From Sphaerimonospora mesophila NBRC 14179 = JCM 3151 (GTDB lineage: Bacteria > Actinomycetota > Actinomycetes > Streptosporangiales > Streptosporangiaceae), in assembly GCA_001552515.1 (NCBI GenBank), contig BCRI01000033.1, forward strand, positions 1 through 58,536: a stretch of DNA of 58,536 nucleotides, given 5' to 3'. The position numbers and the translations under genes are program-made. Shown here piece by piece: positions 35,305-42,756 of the stretch. Numbering within the stretch: position 1 is the first letter of the stretch; each line of letters opens with the position of its first letter. The notes under the pieces are model-generated. The model saw nothing but the letters and a program-made list of their open reading frames with translations. It made no database searches and was not told the DNA's origin.

Positions 35305-36567
35305 CTATATCCCGGGAATCCCGGCATGCTGGGGAGTCCCGGCGAGCCGGTCGTGCCGGAACAGGTCGGCCGGTACGGCGTCGGCGAGCGCCGCGTAGCC
35401 CGCCGGGCCGAGGTGCAGATGGTCGCCGACGTCGAACGCCGCCAGGAGCCGCCGGGGGTCGGCCGGGTCGCGCACCGCACGGTCGAAGTCGATCACGCCG
35501 TCGAACCGGCGGCTCGTACGGATCCACCGGTTGACCGCCTGCCGGGCCGATTCCCGGCGTCCGCCCGGGTCGTCGTACGGCATGTTGCCGCCGAACGGCG
35601 TCAGCGTCGCGCCGTACACCCGAAGACCCCCGGCCTGGGCGCGGACGACGATCTGGTCGTAGGCGGCGATCAGATCGGCCGCCACCTCGCGCTGGGCGGC
35701 CTCGGTGGCGGCGGCCGTACCGATGTCGTTGACCCCCGCGAAGACGATCAGCCATCTCACCCCGCTCTGGGCCAGCACGTCTCGGTCCAGCCGGGCCGAC
35801 ACGCCCGGGCCGAGGCCGTCGGCGAGGACCCGGTTGCCGCCGATGCCCTGGTTCAGCACGGCGAGGCCCGCCATGTCGGGGTGCGCGTGCAGGCGGTCGA
35901 TCAGCAGGTCGGGCCAGCGGTCGTTCATGTCGGTGGTGGATCCCCTGCCGTCGGTCAGCGAGTCGCCCACGACGGCCACCGCAGCCGCCGTGGGCGGAGC
36001 CCACACCTCGACGCCGCTGAGGAGGTACCAGTGTTCGACGGGCGTGGCGCCGGGCAGGTCGCCGGCCTGGACATGGTCGCCGGCCAGCAGGTGGGAGGTG
36101 GTCCTGGAGCCGGGATGCGCGGTGACGGAGTCGCGGGCCAGGCCCTCGGCCAGGTAGGTCGTGACGGTGAGGACAGATCGGGGCCCCGGCTCGAAGTCGA
36201 GCGCGTCGGAGACCACCTGGGCTCCGGGCGGGATGACCACGGAGGGCCGACCGTGGAAGGTCACCGGACGGGAGGTCGACGGCCGGATGGCCCTCGCCCC
36301 CGCCCGCGCCCCGGCCGGGAGCGCCAGGGCGACCCTGGCGATCGGCAGTGCCGTACGGCCGAAGGCGTTGGAGAAGCGCAGCCGCATCCGCCGCCCACCG
36401 ATCGACGTGCGGACGGTCTGCCGCAACGTGCTGTCGGCGAGCGCGAGACCCTCCCGGGTGAACGGCGCCGGCGGCAGGTCGTCCGGCTCGGCCGGCTGCG
36501 GTGAGCACGCCCATGTGCCGACCCAGTGCCCGCTCAAGGACGACTCCGCCGATCGAGCCGATGCCAC
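35305..36567 (-). CDS. SGNH/GDSL hydrolase
   Basis: This 420-residue esterase-like protein has an N-terminal beta-rich domain (about residues 12-185, HWVGTWACSPQPAE and RQTVRTSIGGRRMRLRFSNAFG) followed by the SGNH hydrolase domain. There the catalytic serine is in VVGDSLTDGRGS, Gly in NQGIGGNR, Asn in FAGVNDIG, and the Asp/His pair in DHLHLGPAGY. This architecture is common in actinomycete GDSL esterases acting on polysaccharide acetyl groups or lipids. No signal peptide is visible from the GTG 36567 start, which is atypical. A phased repeat element lies upstream. Confidence 0.88.
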   Translation of the reverse strand: MASARSAESSLSGHWVGTWACSPQPAEPDDLPPAPFTREGLALADSTLRQTVRTSIGGRRMRLRFSNAFGRTALPIARVALALPAGARAGARAIRPSTSRPVTFHGRPSVVIPPGAQVVSDALDFEPGPRSVLTVTTYLAEGLARDSVTAHPGSRTTSHLLAGDHVQAGDLPGATPVEHWYLLSGVEVWAPPTAAAVAVVGDSLTDGRGSTTDMNDRWPDLLIDRLHAHPDMAGLAVLNQGIGGNRVLADGLGPGVSARLDRDVLAQSGVRWLIVFAGVNDIGTAAATEAAQREVAADLIAAYDQIVVRAQAGGLRVYGATLTPFGGNMPYDDPGGRRESARQAVNRWIRTSRRFDGVIDFDRAVRDPADPRRLLAAFDVGDHLHLGPAGYAALADAVPADLFRHDRLAGTPQHAGIPGI

Positions 36568-36671
36568 GCTCTGCCCCCTGTGCCGACATTTTTCGTTCTA
36601 TAGCCGAATATTTCGGAGAAAAGGTACGTCGCCCGATCAGCCAGGTCAACACCGCCCCCCAACCCATGGCC
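36568..36671. other. Promoter region of the SGNH hydrolase gene
   Basis: This AT-rich stretch contains CCGAATATTTCGG (36604-36616), an imperfect 13-bp dyad, about 40 bp upstream of the GTG start. Nothing else is recognised before the repeat element begins at 36672. Confidence 0.35.
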
Positions 36672-36863
36672 GTGATCTTGCAATTTCTCGCACACACCCC
36701 CAGGACCAGGCACTTCGCGTTCGTGATATTGCAGTTTCTCGCAGACCCATCCGCTGAGCTGCGAAAACGCTGTTCGTGATCTCGCACTATCCCGCCAGGT
36801 GCAAGATCACGAACACGACAAGTGCGGCTCAAACGGCCCACCTGCGAGGAAGTGCAAGATCAC
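36672..36863. repeat. 53-bp-phased dyad-symmetric repeat element, copy 2
   Basis: GTGATCTTGCA-type motifs start at 36672, 36723 and 36776 (steps of 51 and 53 bp). Inverse motifs TGCAAGATCAC end at 36810 and 36863 (a step of 53 bp). The innermost pair frames a 35-bp centre. TTTCTCGCA follows the first two forward motifs, and TGCGAGGA precedes the last inverse motif, as in the other copies. This copy has three forward and only two inverse arms. It stands between divergent SGNH hydrolase and enoyl-CoA hydratase genes. Confidence 0.88.
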
Positions 36864-36970
36864 GGGGGTGGGTTCCCGTCCCCACGGGGGTGGGTTCCCG
36901 TCCCCACGGGGGTGGGTTCCCGTCCCCACGGGGGTGGATTCCTGCCCCCCACGGGGGTGGATCCCGCCCT
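36861..36970. repeat. 22-bp G-rich tandem repeat (five units)
   Basis: Units beginning CACGGGGGTGGGTTCCCGT start at 36861, 36883 and 36905 (22 bp each), then diverged units at 36927 (23 bp) and 36950 (21 bp). The first unit starts with the CAC of the last motif of the repeat element, so the array grew from the element's end. It lies 84 bp upstream of the enoyl-CoA hydratase start. Confidence 0.9.
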
Positions 36971-37053
36971 CATGGGGATGGGGGCCGGTCGTGTGGTCAG
37001 CCGGATCGGCTGGTAGGACAGGAGCCTGAAGCAAGGGCGGCGAAGGGGAGATC

Positions 37054-37896
37054 ATGACCGAGGGCGCCAAGGACCCGGTGACGTACGAGTTCCGCGACGG
37101 CGCGGCCTGGATCACGCTGGCCGACGCCGAGCATGGCAACGCGTTCAACAACGCGGGGGCCGCCGCTCTGTGGCAGGCGATCCGGCGGGCCAGGGCCGAC
37201 CGGGCACCGGTCGTCGTGCTGTCCGCCGAGGGCCGGTTCTTCAGCGTCGGGGGCGATCTCGCGTCCTTCGGCGCCGCCGACGACATGTCGGCGCACCTCG
37301 ACGATCTCGCCGACGCGCTGCACCGCATCGTGAGCGAGCTGATGCGCCTGGACGCGGTGGTGATCTCGGTGGTACGCGGCACGGCGGCGGGCGCGGGCTT
37401 CCCGCTCGCGGCTGCGGCCGATCTGGTGCTCGCCGCCAGATCGGCCCGTTTCACCCTGGGCTACACCAGGGTCGGGCTGACCGTCGACGGCGGGACCAGC
37501 CTGCTGTCCGCGACGCTCGGCCTGCATCAGGCCCTGCACCTCGCCCTGCTCAACCCCGTCCTGAGCGCGGAGGACGCGCACCGGGCCGGGCTGGTGGCGC
37601 AGGTGCACGACGACGACGAGCTCGGCGCGGCGGTGGACCGGGTCGTGGCACAACTGGTCGCGGGACCGCACGCGGCCCAGGTCGCGGTCAAGCGGCTGCT
37701 GCGCGGCGTGGCCACTCCGGCGCCGGAGACCGCGCTGCGCCGGGAGGCCCTGGCGATCCGCGAGGCGGCGGCGCGGCCCGACGGCCGTGAAGGGGTGCGC
37801 GCCTTCCTCGACAAGCGCACCCCGATCTTTCCCGGAAACACCGTCTTTCCCGGAAACACTCCCTTCCCCGGAAACGCCGTCTCCCCCGACGCCTGA
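37054..37896 (+). CDS. Enoyl-CoA hydratase/isomerase family protein
   Basis: This 280-residue crotonase-fold protein has the oxyanion-hole loop GRFFSVGGDLASFG and the second backbone-NH segment VRGTAAGAGFPLAAAADLVLA. The catalytic positions following GYTRVGLTVDGGTSLL are not the standard Glu pair of hydratases, so it may be an isomerase or act on another thioester. Expected family length is about 255-265; the last 20 residues are an FPGNTV/FPGNTP/FPGNAV repeat, encoded by three 18-bp DNA repeats, that lead straight into an aldo/keto reductase fragment on the other strand. The C-terminus therefore looks secondarily altered. Confidence 0.87.
   Translation: MTEGAKDPVTYEFRDGAAWITLADAEHGNAFNNAGAAALWQAIRRARADRAPVVVLSAEGRFFSVGGDLASFGAADDMSAHLDDLADALHRIVSELMRLDAVVISVVRGTAAGAGFPLAAAADLVLAARSARFTLGYTRVGLTVDGGTSLLSATLGLHQALHLALLNPVLSAEDAHRAGLVAQVHDDDELGAAVDRVVAQLVAGPHAAQVAVKRLLRGVATPAPETALRREALAIREAAARPDGREGVRAFLDKRTPIFPGNTVFPGNTPFPGNAVSPDA
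37828..37881 (+). repeat. Three 18-bp repeats inside the enoyl-CoA hydratase 3' end
   Basis: TTTCCCGGAAACACCGTC and two variants stand in tandem (37828-37845, 37846-37863, 37864-37881). Each unit encodes FPGN plus two residues and contains the palindrome TTTCCCGGAAA. Confidence 0.88.
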
Positions 37897-38149
37897 CCAC
37901 CTCGCCGATCTCACGCGGGTCGGCGTCGAGGAGACCGTACGGCGAGGCGGCGGTGTCGATGTGGTTCACACCGAGTTCCACCGCCCGGCGCAGCACACCG
38001 ATCGCCCGGCTCCGATCACTCGGCGTCCCGTCACCGAACGCCACGCCGTTCTGCGTCAGGCGCATCGCGCCGAAACCCATCCGATTGACCGTCAGGTCGC
38101 CGAGTGTCCAGGTGCCCGAGGCCACCGCGGTGATCGTCTTCGAGATCAT
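37897..38149 (-). pseudogene. 5' fragment of an aldo/keto reductase gene
   Basis: From ATG 38149 the minus strand encodes the N-terminus of an aldo/keto reductase: LGDLTVNRMGFGAMRLTQNG, then RSRAIGVLRRAVELGVNHID with the active-site Asp and an S-P-Y-G tyrosine. After about residue 70 (near 37940) family resemblance stops and the frame runs into low-complexity Arg-rich sequence antisense to the enoyl-CoA hydratase tail. A complete enzyme needs about 280-330 residues, so roughly three quarters is missing. A deletion joined this remnant to the hydratase gene. Confidence 0.75.
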
Positions 38150-38362
38150 GTCCGGAGTCTGCCACGCCCCGGACCGACGAGGGAATCGAACGCATCCCGC
38201 TCAGCGCTCGGACAGCGGCGCCACCCCGCCCAACGTCTGAACGCAGGCTCTCAGGCGGAGCGAAGCCGCCCCTCCCCGGCCGGCGTCCGGTCGCCTCCGG
38301 CAGCCGGGGCGCCATGGACCGATCTCCGGTGTCGGCGCCGGCTCTCGGGGAAGCGGACAGAT

Positions 38363-38815
38363 ATGGCTGGAATGATGCTGCGCAGCGCGGCATTCAACGA
38401 TCACACGATGATCCCGCGCCGGTACTCGCACGAGGCGGGCGACGTCTCGCCACCGCTGGAGTGGTCCGAGGCGCCGTCCGGCACGGCCGAGCTGGCGTTG
38501 CTCTGCGAAGACCCGGACGCGCCCACCGGCACGTTCACCCACTGGCTGGTGACCGGCATCCCGGCCGACAGCGATCATCTGGACGCCGGTGTCGATCTGG
38601 GAGATCGCCACGTGGGCCGCAACGACTTCGGACAGCGGGGGTACGGCGGACCGCACCCGCCGGCGGGCGACGACCCGCACCGGTACTTCTTCCGCCTCTA
38701 CGCGCTGGCCGAACCGTCCGGCCTGGCCGGGGGGTTCTCCGCCGACGACCTGCGGCACGCGATCGAGGGAAAGGTGCTGGCGTCCGGGACGCTGGTCGGC
38801 ACGTACGGCCGCTGA
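38363..38815 (+). CDS. YbhB/YbcL family phosphatidylethanolamine-binding-like protein
   Basis: This 150-residue cytoplasmic PEBP-fold protein has the family motifs SPPLEWSEAPSGTAELALLC, EDPDAPTGTFTHWLVTGIP and the G-R-N-D-F-G-x-x-G-Y-x-G-P-x-P-P block, and ends LYALAEPSGL with the helical tail. These form the conserved ligand pocket. The function of bacterial YbhB-type proteins is unclear. ATG 38363 is preceded by GGGGAAG. It stands alone between the aldo/keto reductase fragment and a small convergent gene. Confidence 0.9.
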   Translation: MAGMMLRSAAFNDHTMIPRRYSHEAGDVSPPLEWSEAPSGTAELALLCEDPDAPTGTFTHWLVTGIPADSDHLDAGVDLGDRHVGRNDFGQRGYGGPHPPAGDDPHRYFFRLYALAEPSGLAGGFSADDLRHAIEGKVLASGTLVGTYGR

Positions 38816-38879
38816 CGATGGTCGCCCACGGCCGGGAGGGGGTGGCTCCACGGCGGTTCGCCGTACGGCTTCCGCCCGG

Positions 38880-39137
38880 CTACGGGTTCCGGCCCTGGAG
38901 CAGGCCGAGGTTGTCCTGCTCGCCCCGGCGCATGATCACCTTGTCGATCGCCTCGGCCATCTCCTCCCGGGTGTAGCCGTCCTCCGGGATCTCGTTCAGC
39001 AGCGCCAGCCTGTCCGCGGTCAGATGCACGTGCGCGGATGCGCAGGCGTAGACGTCCCGTACCGCTGCGCTGTCGCGATCGCGGTACACCTCGTCCAGGA
39101 TCCGCCGCATCTCCCCGAGGAATACCTGATCAGGCAT
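38880..39137 (-). CDS. Small hypothetical protein
   Basis: This 85-residue, wholly helical, charged protein (FLGEMRRILDEVYRDRDSAA, TADRLALLNEIPEDGYTREEMAEAI) has no membrane or signal segment. I do not recognise the family; the EDGYTREEMAEAIDKVI stretch could be a small helix-hairpin binding module. ATG 39137 is preferred to the upstream ATG 39179 because it begins the regular helical sequence, though the ribosome site is weak. Confidence 0.6.
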   Translation of the reverse strand: MPDQVFLGEMRRILDEVYRDRDSAAVRDVYACASAHVHLTADRLALLNEIPEDGYTREEMAEAIDKVIMRRGEQDNLGLLQGRNP

Positions 39138-39262
39138 CTCGCGGCTCACCCCCCGATGGTCTGGGTTCCGGCTTCGCAATCCCTACCCGCGCACGTGCCC
39201 GATCCACGTGTCCGCACCGGCGAGATGGGCCGAATCCGGTCCGGACTCCGTCGCAGGCCGTC

Positions 39263-39294
39263 GCCCGTCCGCCGCGCGACGGCGGCGGACGGGC
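39263..39294 (-). terminator. Terminator hairpin after the LPMO gene
   Basis: There is a perfect 13-bp stem (39263-39275 with 39282-39294) with a six-base loop, 43 bp beyond the LPMO stop codon on the minus strand. Confidence 0.72.
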
Positions 39295-39337
39295 TCAGCG
39301 AGGGTTCAGCGTGGTCTCACGCGGGAGCGGTGTACGG

Positions 39338-40450
39338 CTACGCGGTGCACGTGAGGGTGGGCGTCCCGCTGGTTCCGGACCCGACGAATCCGAAGGTGGT
39401 GGCGGCGCCGGCGCCGAGGGAGCCGTTGTAGGCCGCGTTGCGCGCGCTGACCGTGGATCCGCTCGTGGTCACGGACGCGTTCCACGCCGAGCTGACGCTC
39501 TCACCGTTGGCGAAGGTCCACTTCACCGTCCAGCCGTTGATCGGCTGAGCGCCAGCGGCCACGCGCACCTCGGCCTGGAAACCACCGGACCACTGCGAGA
39601 CGACCCGGTAGGTGGCCGAGCAGCTCCCGGAGGGGTCGGGGGTGGGGCTGGGCGAGGGCGTAGGAGTCGGGGTCGGGGTGGGTGTCGGGGTCGGCGTGGG
39701 CGTGGGGGTCGGGGTCGGGGTGGGAGTCGGCGTGGGACCGCCACCCGTGAAGTTGACGTCGCTGCAGAAGTAGTACGACTGGTCGAGGTGGCTGGCCTGC
39801 CAGAGCGTGAAGACGATGTGGTGGCCGGTGCGGCCGGGCGCGTACACCTCGACCGGCGTCGTGGACCCGGTGGGAATCTTGCCCGTCTGGGTGACCAGTT
39901 CCAGGTCGCTCCACTTCAGCCGCTGGGTCGTCGGGTCGAAGCCCTGCTTGGTGACGTAGACGCGGATGAAGTCGGCACCGTGTGACGATCCGTCCAGCAG
40001 GTTGAGCGTGAACCGGCTGGGCTTGTCCACGGTCTTCCACGGGCCGGGTTCGTCCATCGCGGCGTACCGGCCGTTGAAGGTCAGGCCGCCGCTGCACAGC
40101 TGCCCGTCGGGGACGGCCGTCTGGTAGTCGCCGCCGACGCCGTCGCGCAGCAGGCCGTTCCAGTTCCACATCGCGTCGGGATTGGCCTGCCACGCCTGGT
40201 AGCACATCGGGTCCTCGGTGGCCATCTGCGGCGACTGCCAGTCGCTCGCCCACCGGGTGTAGCAGCCGTACTGACGGGCGGGCGGGTCGCTGACCGCGCC
40301 GTGCGCCGAGGCGGGAGAGGCGAGCACGGGGGTGAGCAGGATCGCGGCTCCCGCCGCGACGAGCACCCGCCGGATCAGGCTCCGGCGGGTGGCGTGGCCG
40401 GTCCCGCCGGAGCTGCGGCCCCGCGGAAGGCAGAGCGCACGTAACCTCAT
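39338..40450 (-). CDS. Secreted AA10 lytic polysaccharide monooxygenase with CBM2
   Basis: This 370-residue copper enzyme oxidatively cleaves crystalline polysaccharide outside the cell. The signal peptide has a twin-arginine-like start (TRRSLIRR) and ends ASAHG, so the mature protein begins with His50. This is the first ligand of the copper histidine brace; the second is His157 in SSHGADF. Order: AA10 catalytic domain (50-235), a Thr-Pro linker with many consecutive PT pairs (about 240-275), and a C-terminal family 2 carbohydrate-binding module (about 278-370, YRVVSQWSGGFQAEV, INGWTVKWTF). The CBM2 and AA10 subtype point to cellulose rather than chitin. It is monocistronic, beside the xylan locus. 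Confidence 0.93.
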   Translation of the reverse strand: MRLRALCLPRGRSSGGTGHATRRSLIRRVLVAAGAAILLTPVLASPASAHGAVSDPPARQYGCYTRWASDWQSPQMATEDPMCYQAWQANPDAMWNWNGLLRDGVGGDYQTAVPDGQLCSGGLTFNGRYAAMDEPGPWKTVDKPSRFTLNLLDGSSHGADFIRVYVTKQGFDPTTQRLKWSDLELVTQTGKIPTGSTTPVEVYAPGRTGHHIVFTLWQASHLDQSYYFCSDVNFTGGGPTPTPTPTPTPTPTPTPTPTPTPTPTPSPSPTPDPSGSCSATYRVVSQWSGGFQAEVRVAAGAQPINGWTVKWTFANGESVSSAWNASVTTSGSTVSARNAAYNGSLGAGAATTFGFVGSGTSGTPTLTCTA

Positions 40451-40573
40451 TTCATGTCTCCTTGATCAGGATGAGGGGGCCTGGCATGTCGAATGGGAGG
40501 CCGATGCCCTCCCGCCAGGGATCCTTACCGTCCCTCAACCCTCAGTCAGGATCAACTGTGGCGCCCGGCGCCC

Positions 40574-40590
40574 GGCGGACGCGGTCCGCC
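40574..40590 (-). terminator. Short hairpin downstream of the GH42 gene
   Basis: GGCGGAC-GCG-GTCCGCC forms a perfect 7-bp stem with a three-base loop. It lies between the GH42 stop and the LPMO start, both on the minus strand. Confidence 0.5.
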
Positions 40591-40668
40591 GAACTGGCCA
40601 TACGGTCCGGGATGATTGAAACGTTCACCTTCCTCATCGAGCGCACCGGCTCATCACGCTCATCCCCC

Positions 40669-42705
40669 TCACGGTCCGTACGGCGCCGCCTTCCGGATCA
40701 CCGCCGCCCCCAGCGGGGGCAGGGTGACCTCGCCGGCGGCCGAGGCGCCGGTGAGCAGGTCCGTTCCCGTGCCGTCCAGCGGGACGACGGCGGCATGATC
40801 GGCGCCGTGGTTGAGGAGGAAGACGTATTCATGCCGCTCGTCCTCCCGCACCGCGCATTCGACGAACGCGGGGACGCCGGGGAAGCGGTTCGTCACCCCG
40901 GCGGCCCGCACCTCCGCCAGCAGCACGGCGTCGAAGGCGGACTGTTCCAGCAGCGTCGCGAGGTAGACGACCCGGCCGGACCCGAAGGCGTTCTCGACGA
41001 TCGCGGCCCGGCCCGCCAGCAGCCCGTCGGCATAGGTCGCCTGGGCGGTCCCGGTTTCGAGGTGGACGTCCTCCCGCCACCAGTGCGCGGTGGCCGTACG
41101 GCCGTCGGCGAACGCGACGGCGAACTCCTCCCCCGGGCGCGCCGGCCAGTACTCGTCGATCTTCGCGCCGATGAGGTGGCGGAACGCGCCGGGGTAGCCG
41201 TTCGGGCGGACCCGGTTGCACTCGTCCACGACCCCGGAGAAGAACGACATGACGACAATGCCGCCCGCGCGGGCGAACGCGGTGACGGCGGCCACGCCCG
41301 CGTCGTCGACGAGGTAGGCGTTGGGCACGATCAGCACCTTGTAACGCGAGAGGTCGCCGTGGGGCGGCACGACGTCGACGGCGTAGTGGTGCTCCCACAG
41401 CGGCGTGTAGTGGCGCATGACAGTGCCGGGGTAGCTGAAGTCGTTGCGGGGCAGGCCCCACAGTTCCTCCAGCCCCCACCAGCCGTTCCAGTCGAACAGC
41501 ACGGCGACCTCGGCGCGCGCGGTCGTCCCCGCCACCGGAGCCAGCAGCCCGGCCTCGCGGCCGAGGTCGGCGACCTCGCGGAAGGTCCGCGAGTCGGGCC
41601 CGGAGTGCGGCAGCATCGCCGAGTGGAAGCGTTCGTGCCCGCCGCGCGAGGCCCGCCACTGGAAGAACATGACGGAGTCGGCGCCGCGTGCCACCGCCTG
41701 CAGCGAGCCGAGCCGCATCCGCCCCGGCTCCTTGACCACGTTGAGCCGCCACTGGCTGACCGCACCGGCCGCCTGCTCCATCAGCAGCCACGGCCGGCCG
41801 CCCTTGAGCGACCGGAACAGGTCGAACTGGAAGGCCGCCGACACGTGCGAGTCGGGCTCGGCGGGGTCGGGATAGATGTCCAGGGCCACCGCGTCCTCCT
41901 CCGGTGCCCACCTCCAGTAGTCGGCGTTCCGGTAGAAGCGCATGAAGTTGGTCACGACCGGGATGTCGTCGCGGAAGGAGCGGACGATGTCGCGTTCCGC
42001 GATGAAGCACTCCAGGAGGGCGTCGGAGGTGAAGCGTTTGAAGTCGAGGATGCGGCTGGGGTTCATCCAGGTGCGCGGCACGCTCGGCACCTCGATCTGC
42101 GCCCAGTCCGTGTAGATCTGGCCCCAGAAACGGGTGGTCCAGGCGTCGTTGAGCGTGGCGAGGTCGCCGTACCTGCGCCGGAGCCAGCGCCGGAAGTTCG
42201 CCGACGCCGCCTCGTTGTAGGCCGTGGGGCCGTACTCGTTGCTGATGTGCCACATGGCCAGCGCGGGGTGGAAGGAGTAGCGCTCGGCGAGCCTGGTGGT
42301 GATGTTCGCCGCGTACTCGCGGTAGATCGGGGACGAGGGGTCGTAGTGCAGGCGGTTGCCGAAGCCGAACCGCTCGCCGTCGGCCATGACCGGGAAGACC
42401 TCGGGGTGCAGGTGGGTCAGCCAGGCGGGCGGCGCCGCAGTGGGGGTGGCCAGGTTGACCGCGATGCCGTTCTCGTGGAGGAGGTCCATGACCTCGTCCA
42501 GCCAGCCGAAGGCGTACCTGCCGGGCTCGGGTTCGAGCGAGGCCCACGCGAAGACGCCGAGGGAGACCAGGTTCACCCCCGCCTCGCGCATCAGACGGAC
42601 GTCCTCCCGCCACACGGCGGGATCCCACTGCTCGGGGTTGTAGTCGCCGCCGAACGCCAGGCCGCCGAGGCGGTTCCTGAACCCGGACATGCGAGGGTCG
42701 GACAT
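40669..42705 (-). CDS. Beta-galactosidase/arabinosidase-type GH42 glycosidase
   Basis: This 678-residue intracellular GH42 enzyme opens with LAFGGDYNPEQWD. The acid/base is Glu157 in WHISNEYGP and the nucleophile is Glu310 in PWLLMEQAAG. The trimerisation domain (about 400-600, with YKVLIVPNAYLVDD and GGIVVMSFFSG) and the small C-terminal beta domain are present. There is no signal peptide. GH42 members cleave beta-galactosides and sometimes alpha-L-arabinopyranosides of plant polysaccharides. It follows the GH67 gene by 51 bp and is probably in the same operon, so a role on decorated xylan or arabinogalactan fragments is likely. Confidence 0.93.
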   Translation of the reverse strand: MSDPRMSGFRNRLGGLAFGGDYNPEQWDPAVWREDVRLMREAGVNLVSLGVFAWASLEPEPGRYAFGWLDEVMDLLHENGIAVNLATPTAAPPAWLTHLHPEVFPVMADGERFGFGNRLHYDPSSPIYREYAANITTRLAERYSFHPALAMWHISNEYGPTAYNEAASANFRRWLRRRYGDLATLNDAWTTRFWGQIYTDWAQIEVPSVPRTWMNPSRILDFKRFTSDALLECFIAERDIVRSFRDDIPVVTNFMRFYRNADYWRWAPEEDAVALDIYPDPAEPDSHVSAAFQFDLFRSLKGGRPWLLMEQAAGAVSQWRLNVVKEPGRMRLGSLQAVARGADSVMFFQWRASRGGHERFHSAMLPHSGPDSRTFREVADLGREAGLLAPVAGTTARAEVAVLFDWNGWWGLEELWGLPRNDFSYPGTVMRHYTPLWEHHYAVDVVPPHGDLSRYKVLIVPNAYLVDDAGVAAVTAFARAGGIVVMSFFSGVVDECNRVRPNGYPGAFRHLIGAKIDEYWPARPGEEFAVAFADGRTATAHWWREDVHLETGTAQATYADGLLAGRAAIVENAFGSGRVVYLATLLEQSAFDAVLLAEVRAAGVTNRFPGVPAFVECAVREDERHEYVFLLNHGADHAAVVPLDGTGTDLLTGASAAGEVTLPPLGAAVIRKAAPYGP

Positions 42706-42756
42706 TCGATCGCTCCCATGGTTGGACTGGTTCGACGAGATGGGCCCGGCGGGGCC

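Noticed and set aside
36604-36616. CCGAATATTTCGG as a member of the xylan operator family
   Set aside because: It shares only the CGAA/TTCG ends, has a different centre, and lies before an SGNH hydrolase; too weak to join to the motif set.
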